A stretch of 64,000 bases of DNA, from contig NC_081407.1 of the NCBI RefSeq assembly GCF_030272615.1, positions 140,062,897 through 140,126,896 of the forward strand, read 5' to 3'. The position numbers were made by a program, and so were the translations under genes. The DNA is from Cryptomeria japonica. Lineage: Eukaryota; Streptophyta; Pinopsida; Cupressales; Cupressaceae. The notes beneath the pieces were generated by a model. That model was not told the origin of the DNA, did not search any database, and worked only from the letters and a program-made list of their open reading frames with translations. Positions 43,023 through 54,152 of this stretch are shown one piece after another (position 1 is the first letter of the stretch; every line of letters begins with the position of its first letter).

Positions 43023-46000
43023 TGTGATGTCCCCTTATGTAAATTCTTTAGAATTAGGGACTATCGACTCACAAATCAATTGCAAGAGACTTCTTTCCAA
43101 TCAAAGACTCTAAAAAATCCTTTATTCATCTGCTATATAGTTATATCCTGATCCGCAATTATGGGGTTAACTTTGCTCTTCTTGATATGACAATATAAAT
43201 TGTGCTGTAAGCTTTCTCCCCAATCGCATATAGTTATGATGATAGGATTGCTGTTTCTGATTATACTTTGGAAGTATGCAATAGTTATGGTGCTGTTCTT
43301 GATTATTGTTTTTAAATGTGTGCAATCGAGTTTGCCAATAAAGTGTCTGCTCAAATGAGTGATCCAAATATGGATAAGTATGTAAATAAACAATGTCAGT
43401 GATGCTGATTGGAATGAGATCGATCCTCTTTTAATATCTTAGGATAACGAATGGTTGCACCTCTTACTTGAGAATAGATGCGTCCTTCCCTTAATCGCAT
43501 CTTTTCATTACTTAGACAAATTGGGCTATGCACCTTTCCATGAGCAATTGTTAATCATACAAATCTCACCTTTACTCCTAATCATTGCCTTTGCATGATT
43601 AAGTATAATAATTAATCATTTATTGAATAACTAATCGATAGATTAGTAAATCGTTGGTTTTTACTTCATGATTAATATAATCATCTATTCATGTCTAATT
43701 AATCCCTTTTCTATTCATAATGAATGTTGCTTTTGCATAATGATGATATCAATTTGGATTGCCTTCATATATGATCGATGCATATGGTTCCCCTTGCTTA
43801 GTGGAATCATGAATATCCTCTACGATGTGTATGTTTCTGTGTGGCATCAATATTATGATCTATGAGTATTGCTAGTCTAATGCCCCCTACTAGGAGGCTG
43901 CCAATTCCTGTAACTTAATAACAATTCTGATCTGATCTGATCTGATCGATGGTCATGTCATTGGATGCTTTTGATTCCTTTACTTTATATCTCTCAATGT
44001 GAGGGAGAGGTCACACCTCTTTATTATGGATGCCCTTTGGCAAGAGACATGGCTCAATTTTTGAACTTTCAAAAAAATGACAACTCCTATGAATTTTTCT
44101 TTAAAATTCATAGTTTTCCTTTTCTAAGGCATGTTTTACGAGGTTTAAAACTCATATTTGTTAATGTCAAATCATTAGGGGGTGTGTTTGTCACCGTTGT
44201 CCAATTTTTGGTTGGTTTTTGCCTTCATTTTCCTAGCTTTCTATGCAATTTCGGGTTTCAAGTTAGTCACTACAAGTAGGAACTTTTTGCTGCCATTGCA
44301 AGTAGGAACTTTTTGGTGTCATTACAAGTAAGTTTCTTGCAACTTCCAATGGGAGTTCCAAGACCCGATTGCAAGTCTTTTTATTGTCTTTGCATTAAAC
44401 CCGATTGCAAGCATGCAACCCTTTGTCTTCAAATTGCAAGTTTCCTTTGCTTGCAATTGGGTCCTAGAGACCCGATTGCAAGAGGTCTTAATACATTTAA
44501 AGACAGTAAGCAAAAGCTAGTGCTGTCATATGTTGATAACATTAAATGAAAAGAGCTATCATATGCACAAAGAGTATCAAAATAACATGAACCATGAAGC
44601 AGAAAACAGTGGCTAAGTCAAGTCCTATCTAAAATCAGGGATGACAGTTCTATTCTCGCCATTGGGAATATTTTCTTGCCATGATAAGAGAGAACATGAC
44701 AAATGAAGAAGTAATCCAGCAGAGGAATGCATTGTTACAATGCATGGTAGCAGCGCTTTGTGGTAAAAAGCAATGATTTTCACTATCACAGTGGCCAACA
44801 AAGAATGTTAAATATCTTCAGGTTTAGTGGTTGATCTTCATGAGGTCACTGTCATTACCATTCATGGTCAAATGATACAAGTTGCTGCTCCTGAATAGAT
44901 ACCTTACCGATCTCAAATACTGTAAGTTCCAACATCTTGTAGCAGCATGAAGACCTCTTAGACAAAGGATGTGTAAATAGAGTTGTGTCTTGGATATTTT
45001 GATTAGCTTCAATTATGCATTTGTAATTTAGTTTTGACAAATTATGTGTAATGTCAAAAATTGTAATTGGAAGTAGTCACATTACTTGCATTCTTGTAAC
45101 TTGTAATTACATGTAAACAAATTACAAGTTGGATACTAATAGGACTGTAATTTGAAATAAGTCATAGTTATAGAGATTGTGGAAAAGGTCTTAGTTAGTT
45201 GGACTTCTCCCACTTTTTTCTCTCAGCTCCTCTCCTATATATATTGGAGTGTGCTCTTTGTAATTTTTTTTTCTTTTTCAGCAAGCAAGAAAACTCTGCA
45301 GAAATTTACAGTCATAAAGACTTTGTGCTTCATACTTGTAAATTGTTTTCTCAAGTAATAACAAGAAGGTTTTGAGTTTCAGATTTTGTTTTGAAGTCAT
45401 ATCCTTATATCCATCGTGTTCTTGTGTCATAGTGGCATATTTTTCTGCATTTGCTTGAGATTATAACGAGGTTGTTGAATTGAGCTTTAACTTGATTTCT
45501 TGCAGACTTTTTACTGCAAATAATGAGGGTTAAATTAGTATAGTTAAGTGTTCAAAATTGAGAGGAGTTGCAAGACTTTGTGCTTGTAGTTGTTCCCATT
45601 TGAAGTAGTTCAGAGGTGCACCATATTTGCAGACTTTGTGCTATTACATGTTGTACGTTGTTCTTGTTTTACTATTCTGGAAAGGTAGATAGGATAGTGG
45701 AAAGTAAAGACTTTGAGCCTTGTTTCTATTTTCTTGTATCGAGGAAGTGACAAAAGACTTTGAGCTTTCACATAAACTTTACTTCCTTTTTGTATAAGCA
45801 TTTTTGTCATTATTAAAGTTCTTTAAACTGCTACATTTGTTTTCTTAACCGCTATTTCTTTTATTCACTCATTGCTTTTGGATTTGATTGTGTGTGCAAT
45901 TTTCTTTTCTAGGAAGAGAAAAGAATATCATCCTTTCTGAAAAAAGAGAAAAGGATGTTGTCCCACCCAAGTTAGATTAGTGTGTAGTTAGTAAAAGTAG

Positions 46001-46430
46001 AGAAGGGGGAGCCTTCCCTTAAATTAGGAGAATTTTTAACTCACATGCTGTGGTTGAAACCACAATTTCACACATCTTCCCAGGTGTACAAAATTATCAA
46101 CCAACAAGACACACCCTTTCACCATTAGCACCCTTTGAAAGAGTGCAACTCTTCTTTATTTTTGTCCTTTGAAAGGGACACAACCTTTAAGTCAGATCTG
46201 CACTTCTAATTCCCAAAATTATCCCCTTTCAAATGAGGTACTCTTCTTCCTTTTATATCTCTTCTTTAAGGGAGTCACAACTTTTCAGTCCACGTCTTTT
46301 GACCATTCATTAATTTATTAAAATTTTAATTATATTCTTTTATATTTTAATTTTAATTTTTTTTAATTCTTGTGAAAGTATTATTATTTTTATTTGCTAT
46401 TAAATTCTATTTCAAAGTGGGGACATTACA
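43023..46430 (+). repeat. Probable long solo LTR (about 3.4 kb)
   Basis: It begins TGTGATGTCCCC and ends GGGGACATTACA, termini that mirror each other at 11 of 12 bases. Inside, a TATA box (ctatatatattgg, near 45234) on the plus strand is followed by a plausible transcribed leader. No protein domain lies between. The flanking 5-mers (ccaat/ttaat) do not match well, so exact ends and status are uncertain. Confidence 0.4.
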
Positions 46431-49400
46431 TTAATGCATCATAAAGATATATTATAGCATGTTGTTGATAATATTAGCGATAGTGGTGTCATTTAGTTTT
46501 TGTGTGTTTTCTCTACCAACTTCAACTTGGTTTTATTGTGGATCTATTATGATTCTTGGAAGACATGTGAAATGGCAGAGAAGTAGAGAAGAGACAAAGT
46601 TCTCCAATATTCGACTTGCAATGAGTTTTTGGTATTTATATTCAAATAGCTTATCATAAGAGTTTTGTCAATATTTCCAAAGCGTCCCAATCCTTGCACT
46701 AGGCTGTAATGACCCCAACGGTTTATTTTGACAAGTAGTGTTTAGATTTACAAATTTTAGCTAGATCTAATTAATACCCAAGTTTCATGATTTGAACAAT
46801 ATCATTAACAACCAGATTTATAAACGAAATCAACAAATGACAGGTAAATTTAGAACCTTTTCTTATTTATCGAAGTGTCTTGAATACATCAAAATATTTT
46901 GCATCAAGAGCAGAAACAACAGCTGCAACCAATTGAGTGACAACCCTACTACACTACGTGAATCCATGACAAACTACAAATGATACAAACTTGATGAAGC
47001 TGCAATCCTCAACCATGAAGCTCATACACAACCTTTGATTGAGATTATCATAAAGAACTAAAAGGGTTTCATCCTCTAATCCTAGAAATCAAAGGGTTTT
47101 CATATTTAGGCCTGGTTGTTTGAACATAAGGGTTTCTCTTATTGTATTGAATGCATAATGCTTGAATGAACGTACTCCTTTTCAATCACTGAAATTGATA
47201 GCCAATAATGAATCCCACGTAGAAGAGTGGATTTGATTGCGTGTGAGGACCAGTGGGAGCTGGGATGCAACCATCACATTAATGAGAGCATGGCTGTCCT
47301 CATCCTCCAATGCCATAGGTACATTTGAATCTGCACCCTTAAATTTGAACAATGTCTTCTTGGTGGGATAAATCCTTTTTGGTGTAGTTGCAGCAAATTT
47401 GGCCATTAATGGCATTTTGGGTTGTGTGGGTAGGTAGGTGGGAGAGAGCAATGCAAAAGGTAGGTCTATCAGAGTTTGGGGGTTAGGGATACCTCAAGAC
47501 ATACCACATGCCAGGGGTCATAGTTAGAGAGTATAGCATACTAGGTATCCAAATAAGAAGATATATGAACCTGCAATCTCGATGAGGTGACGCAGTGTAA
47601 AATGTCAGGGATTAAAGTTTGGGGTGCCATGAAGAAGGTACCTGGGTAAGGGAAAGCCTAAGATCCAGTCTCAAAAGGTAACTCAATGCAAGTATCGAGT
47701 AGTTAGGTTTGGGCTAAAGGCATGTCAATAGGGAATGGTGCAAAAATCTAACAAAGGTAAGGCAAAGAGCGAGGTTTGGTGAAAAGGGATGACGGGATGG
47801 AGAACTCAAAAATCTTTGCAGGGACAAAGAGAAAAGGTGGACTTAGAGGGAAAAGCATGCCTAGATGGGAAAGTTCGATATCTTGATAGGAATAAAGGGA
47901 ATAGTAGAGTTAGGAGGAAAGGCATTCAAGGATCAAAAACTCTGAAACTCTAACAATCTGCCCATACTTGGCAAAATGACTCAAAAACGTCCTACATAGG
48001 ATTTTCTTGGGATTTTGTAATGTTCAACCCATTGATAGGCACATAGGGAAAAAGAAAGATAACACTTGGGCAATCTTAGCAAATGGAGACCCATACAAAG
48101 ATTTCTTAGATCAATTATAATTGATGGGAAAAATAGGGTAAGAGCAACAAGGCAGCAAGGATATTTATAGAAATTTGCAATTTTTGAGGCTTATGGTAGT
48201 GGGCTCCAACAAGTTTAGCTCGTTGAAAATAGGAAATGGGCTTTTTGTCCACAAACATAAATTAATTGAAGTTGGCACTTTACAAAGATGCTGCAACTTA
48301 GAACATGGGAATTTGTATCAAAAGATAATCTGAAACATTTTTGTTAGAAGATATGAGGGGGTGTAAAGTCTAGGGGTTAAGATTACTGTTCCTTATTTTC
48401 TTGGGGTTGAAATATGCTCGAAGGTGTTGGAATCTAGCATTTGGCATTGAAAATTGTTATCTGCGCATTGAAAAATATTTAGTTTGGTGGCAAATGTGAA
48501 GTTTGGTGTTGAATTGTTGGAATATGTGAACTTTGGGAACATTTCTGTATTTGATTGCAGCAGGCATTTCTTGTTGTTTGAGAGTGGAGCATTCAAAAAA
48601 AACTTCAAATGATGCTAATAAGTGAGTACCATTTGCAAGATAAGTTTGATATGGAAAATTGCATTGAGATTTTATTACTGAACGAAGATGCACGATGAAT
48701 CCATTGGAAACAAAAATCTATTAATTTCATTTGACAATATGATATATCCATATTTAAGTGCATTGTATGGCTTAGTTGGTTAAAGGCTTGGACACAAATC
48801 ACTCTTGTTGGAGCTTAGAAGTTTGAAACTTTGGAAAAGTTGTTTTCAATAACAACATATTGCATATTGCTTGTTGCTAATAGGAGCTTTGAGTTTTTTA
48901 AAAACAAATGGCATTGGATTTCTTATAAAAGAGTTGGGTAGCAGAATTGGTTGTGTTGGCACCCCGTTTTGTTGTGTCCAAATTTGGTTAAATCTAGCTC
49001 CCTTTTTGTGCATATGCCATGTTACTGTTAGAAGTCTGTATATTTGTCATTGATGTCAAGTTAGATGCATTCATGAAATTTGCAGAGATTCTGAAATTGC
49101 AGATGTTCTGATCAGATTGTAGGTTTTAGATGTTCCAGATTGAATCAGCCTTGGCTTCTATGGTAGCAGCACATCATTGAGGGTCTTGTGCCTTAGGCCT
49201 GGTAGAGGAAACATATTAGTATGATGATAAAACAGTAAATCAATTTTCAGTAACTTTGTTAAAAGGATCAGATTTTGCTTACAATTCTGTCCTCCACATT
49301 CTTGAACTGATGATTAATGGCAGATTTGTTGCAGGATGTATCTAAGTTTGATTGGTGAATGGGTTTCTATTTATAACTGGGATTTCATATGAAACATTAA

Positions 49401-49814
49401 GCAACAACAAAGTTTTAATATACATTGGTTAAGAACAGTTATACTTGTTGACAGTTAGCAATTGTTAGAGGTTATTAATTGGTTCTAACTGTCTTGGACA
49501 GTTAGTCATTTGTTTGGAAACAGTTTTCAATTTATATTGGTGACAAAAAGCTTTGTATCTGGTTCAAGAAATGCATCGAAGGAGATGAGTATTAACTTGA
49601 TTTATTATTTTCAAAGGTTGTTAACTGTTCAAACCATAAATGAAAAACTCGCATGAAACTTGCAAGCCCTAATCGACCGCGAGTCACTCACCTATTAACT
49701 CGCGGACGAGTTTTCGATTCAATTGCAGCAATTTTTACAGGTTAAACTCGTCGAAACTCGCAGGAATTTTTCGAAAAAATCGGCACTAAGCAAAAAAGTC
49801 TGAAGTTAGATACC
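46431..49814. other. Decayed non-coding DNA, possible LTR starts
   Basis: No gene recognised. TGTAATGACCCCAACGG at about 46706 and TGTTGGCACCCCG at about 48955 look like LTR beginnings, but I found no matching ends. ORFs under 90 codons here carry no domain. Confidence 0.4.
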
Positions 49815-52800
49815 TGTTGTGACCATTTCACACATCGCCCCATCAGGATGGGGACCCCCTCTTTTTTCTTTGGTTTTGCTCTCTCTGGGCTGGTTTTTTT
49901 TCTGCTCGCTAGGTGTATTGGGTGAGTTAGTGGTCGCCTGGGCTGGGTAGGTTAGGGTTTCCTTCGAAGAGCTCACCTCGGGTTTCTTTCAAAGCCAAAT
50001 TTGACTTGGGCTTGGGGAAGTCATATGTTGTCTGCCTTGAACCCTAGTGTTATCTTAGAAGGATCTTGCCTCTCAGGAGATGGAAAATGGATGAATTGTG
50101 AGAAAAAGGTTAAAGGTTGTAAGTCAGGATAGGTCAGGGTTGTTGGTTTTTGAGTCAAAGTCTTGTCTTCTGTCGAGTTAGAGTCGATTGAATAGAGCCA
50201 GTGACAAAGAGAAGATTCAGGAGGCGATTTAAGGCATGATGGATGAAAAGGGTAAAGAATTCGAACCAAGGAATGAATTTCGCTCTTGACCCTTCCAAAG
50301 GGTCCAGAGCGAAATTTCACCAAGGACCCAAGATTTCACTTGAGTCAAAGAATTGTTGAGCGAATTGGCAAGGATATGGAAGAATATGCATCAAGAGATG
50401 AGTCTAAGGCAAAGTCAAGTCAATTTCAAGGGAAATTATGCCTAGAATAGGATTTTTGCTCCTGACCCTTCCAAAGGGTCTAGAGCGAATTCCTCTACCA
50501 GACACTCCACCTTGACCCAAACTATGAGCTAACCCATTCCCGGGCTTGTATGAAGGCAAAACACTTGTTTGAATGAAGAAATGTGAAAAAATGAAGTCAG
50601 GATTATAGCCTAAGGTGGATTTCGCTCCTGAACCTTCCAAAGGGTCTAGAGCGAAATTCATATGAAATCTTATTTTTCTTCACAAAGTCTCCAAATGGAT
50701 GCCAAGTTGAGCTTGATAGTGATCAAAGGAGGCCTAACAAGTTATGTCCAAGCCAAGGAGAGGAGAAGGGAAATGAGAAATGAGCCTAAAATGAGAATTT
50801 CGCTCTTGACCCTTCCAAAGGGTCCAGAGCGAAATTCATATTTCCTCTATTTTGCTCTTTAACTTGACCAAATTTGTAACTTCTAAGGCATGGTTTGGAG
50901 GGCTTGGATACATGTTTTCCTTTGAAAGGAGGTTTGAGGCGATGAAATGATGGAAGTGAACTCAAGAACATGGATTTTGCTCCTGACCCTTCCAAAGGGT
51001 CCAGAGCGAAATCCTCAATTTGACCTTTTTTTTTGCCTTAAGCCCTAGGATGACCTTGTCTTGATCTAATTTGATGGCAGATTCACTTAAGTGAGAAGAA
51101 AGGAGCTTGAATTTGATCAAGTTTGAAGGAGAATTGGATGAAGGAAGTGGGAAACCAACCAAGAACATGGATTTCGTTCCTGACCCTTCCAAAGGGTCCA
51201 GAGTGAAAATTCCAATAGACCTCAATTTCTTCCTTGTTTAGACCAAGTTCTTACTTTCTAAGGCATGTTGGGAAGGGGATTGACATGTTTTTGCTTTAGG
51301 GAGTGACTAAAAGTGAAGGAGTGAAGGATTTTAGCCTAAAATAGAAATTTCGCTCCTGACCCTTCCAAAGGGTCCAGAGCGAAATTCTTGGAAACTCTTA
51401 TTTTTTTCTTGGGTGAGGTCAAGACATAGATTGCTATGGCGTAGGTGCAAGTGAAGTGGTGTGTTTTTCCCTTGCAAGGAAGATTGGAGTTGAAAAGATG
51501 AAGAGTCAAGCCTAGAAGGAGAATTTTGCTCCTGACCCTTCCAAAGGGTCCAGAGCGAAATTTCCCAAAACTTCCCTTTTCTCTCAATTTTGTGCCAAGC
51601 CAAGTGTGGGTTAGGGTGAATTAAGATTGGAAATGTCCTTAAGCATGGCTTTGAGTTAGTGATCACCAAATTTGAAGGATTTTGGCCTAGAAGGAGAATT
51701 TCGCTCTTGACCCTTCCAAAGGGTCCAGAGTGAAATCTTCATTTGACCCTCAATTTTGGCCTAAGGCATTGAAAAAATGAAGTTTTTTTGAGCCAAGTGC
51801 ATGGCAAATGGACTTGATGATGGTAAGGAGAGGCGAATTTGATCAATTTTGTAGATGTATTGGATGAAAGAGGTGTGAAATCAACCAAGAATGTGAATTT
51901 CGCCCCTGACCCTTCCAAAGGGTCCATAGCGAAATTCTTAGAAGACACCTTTTTTCCTCCTTGTTTGCATTGAAAGCCTTTTTCCTTGGACTTATTTGGA
52001 AGGGAAATGACGTGTCTTTGCCTTTTGAAGTGATGGAATGCAAAGAAATGAAGGATTTTGGCCTAGAAGGAGAATTTCACTCCCGACCCTTCCAAAAGGT
52101 CCAGAGCGAAATTCTTAAGAACACCTATTTCCCCTTCAAAGAAAGTCAAATCCTTGGTTTTTATGGCCTAGGTAGGAATGGAGTAATATGTCCTTGCCCT
52201 TTTGAGGTGAATTAAATTGGAAAAATGAAGAAATGAGCTCAAGAACATGGATTTCGCTCCTGACCCTTCCAAAGGGTCCAGATTGAAAATCCCAAAACCT
52301 ATTCTTTCTTCTAACTTTTGTGTCAAGACAAACCTTGATCAAGGTGAAATAAGTTTGAAGATACCCCTAGGCGTGCCCTTGAATGGATTATGGCCACCAA
52401 AAATGAAGATTTTGAGCTAGGACAAGGATTTTGTTCCTGACCCTTCCAAAGGGTCCAGAGCGAAATCCTAAATAGGTCCTATCCCTGGCCATGATTTTTA
52501 GCGAATTTCTCCTAGCAAGCCATTTCGAGGTCAAGCAAGTGTTGTCATGTTGAGAGATGGATCCAAAGGTGAGAGTCAAGGAAGAACTAAGTGAGAAGAA
52601 TGGAGCTAAGTAAGAGGAAATAAGCAAAGGAAGAATTTCGCTCCTAACCCTTCCAAAGGGTCCAGAGCGAAATTCCTCAAACCACTTATTTTTTCCTTGT
52701 GTAAAGCCAAAACCTTGATTCCTATGGCATGATTGAAGGTGGAGTGATGTATTTTCGCCTTGGAAGATGAATTGAAGTGAAGGAAATGAAGGGTCAAGTC

Positions 52801-53205
52801 TAAAACTTGAATTTCACACCTGACCCTTCCAAAGGGTCCAGAGTGAAATTCACAAAATATCATTTTTCTTCAAATTTGTATTAAGCCAAAACGTTGATGA
52901 AGGTGAATTGGACTTAAAGATTGCCATAGGCATGTATTTGAATAGGTTATGAGTTCAAGAAGTAAGGATTTTGAGCTAAGGGATGAATTTCGCTCCTGAC
53001 CCTTACAAAGGGTCCAGAGCGAAATTCTCAAGATTACCTAATTCACTCATAATGGAGGCTAAAAAGTGAACTCCTAGGCTTTGGGAGAGCTAAGACTAGC
53101 ATATACTTACCTTGAGGAGCGATTTAGAGTGAAGAAGTGATGCAATTTGGGCCTATTCATAGAAATCGCTCCTGACCCTTCCAAAGGGTCTAGGGTGAAG
53201 TCCTT
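49815..53205 (+). promoter_or_regulatory. Putative LTR U3/promoter-proximal region containing palindrome array
   Basis: It starts near TGTTGTGACCATTTCACACATCGCC, an LTR-like beginning, and is filled by 17 periodic palindromes (separate entry). The region leads into a TATA box at 53646. I found no second copy of the region in this window, so LTR status is an inference. Confidence 0.4.
50278..53200. repeat. Array of 17 near-palindromic 37-bp units at about 176-bp period
   Basis: The core runs TTTCGCTC-CT-GACCCTT-CC-AAAGGGTC-CAG-AGCGAAA, self-complementary except for two positions. Core starts: 50278, 50454, 50620, 50798, 50976, 51172, 51348, 51524, 51699, 51898, 52075, 52252, 52429, 52636, 52812, 52988, 53164. 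Most steps are 175-178 bp; the exceptions are one of 166 and three of 196, 199 and 207. The spacer DNA is diverged but alignable between some copies, while the cores are almost invariant. The region is open in several minus-strand frames, giving repeated FALDPLEGSGAK-like peptides, which I treat as an artefact. Confidence 0.95.
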
Positions 53206-53645
53206 AGAAATCCCCATTTTCACCTTGGTTGAAGGCAAAGCTCATAATGGCAAGAACATTAGAAGTTAAGGATCAAGATGGTGAAATAATGAAAAAGGGA
53301 GAAAAGTGGCAAACATTAAAGAAACATCAATATCTCCTAGGCTTGCCTATGCCTCTTCAAGAGATTCACAAATAAAGCCACATTCAAGACACATTTTCCC
53401 TCTCATAAATTGCTAATTAAACCTCATCTGAATAAATAATGCAAATCCGCCTTAATTAAACAATTGTCAAATGTGTTAAATTGATTTTTTAAGCCTTAAA
53501 ATTCAAAAATTCACCCTTTGCCGCCCCGCCCAATTATATTTTTTTTAAAAGCGTTATGGCTAGGTCGGCCACCTTAAGAATGAATTTTTAAATTTTATTT
53601 GTTTATCTAAGAGGTCGGCCTCTTGAGAAAATGAGGAAAACGCCA

Positions 53646-53651
53646 TATAAA
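53646..53651 (+). promoter_or_regulatory. TATA box upstream of the 54-kb ORF
   Basis: TATAAA in the context gccatataaaggaagg, about 500 bp upstream of the ORF start and 450 bp after the last palindrome. Transcription would begin near 53675-53685. Confidence 0.55.
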
Positions 53652-53922
53652 GGAAGGAAGGTTTGACAAGCATTCATCATTCATTCATTTGTATTTCTTC
53701 CTAAAGCGAATTTGAGGAGCAGAAGTGGAAGAGCAGATTGGAGTAAGGCGGCGAATTTCTGATCCAGAAAGGCTGGTTAAGGACTGAATCAACAAGGGCG
53801 AACCTGAAGTGCAGATCAAAGATTTTCCAAACCCTTTGAATACCACTTGGAAGGGAGGCGAATCTAGCAGCAATCTCCATTTTTTATCCATCTTTCCAAG
53901 TTGATAATTAAAAAAATCAAAG

Positions 53923-54145
53923 GTAAGGTGTACAATCTGATTTTTTTGACAAGGTATTGAGGATCTGATTCAAGTTTCTGCATGCATCTTCTTAAGATTA
54001 GGTCTTCAATATCTAGTCTAATTTCTAGGTGATGCCAAGTTTGAAAATTCATAAGTTTAAGGTTTTATCATTTCAAATTTTAAGGAATCTCAAGTCACCT
54101 AGCTAAAGTTCTACACTTAAACCTAACTTAAGCTTTTTTTTGTAG
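53923..54145 (+). other. Probable 5'UTR intron
   Basis: The donor AG|GTAAGG at 53923 and a T-rich acceptor TTTTTTTTGTAG ending at 54145 bound a 223-bp AT-rich segment. The ORF ATG follows 7 bases after the acceptor. No ORF continues through it. Confidence 0.5.
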
Positions 54146-54152
54146 GTAGCTA

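Noticed and set aside
47182-47451. 89-codon minus-strand ORF (MLSPTYLPTQPKMPLMAKFA)
   Set aside because: Plausible composition but no domain, no neighbours and no homologous segment in the window; not enough to call a gene.
50021-52863. Many minus-strand ORFs of 66-112 codons with repeated FALDPLEGSGAK, SLWTLWKGQEQN or SGPFGRVRSE peptides
   Set aside because: They are three-frame translations of the palindrome core. The open frames follow from the repeat having no stop, and spacers do not keep a common frame.
50278-53200. CRISPR array
   Set aside because: The window is plant nuclear DNA, the spacers are about 140 bp and related to each other, and no cas gene is present.
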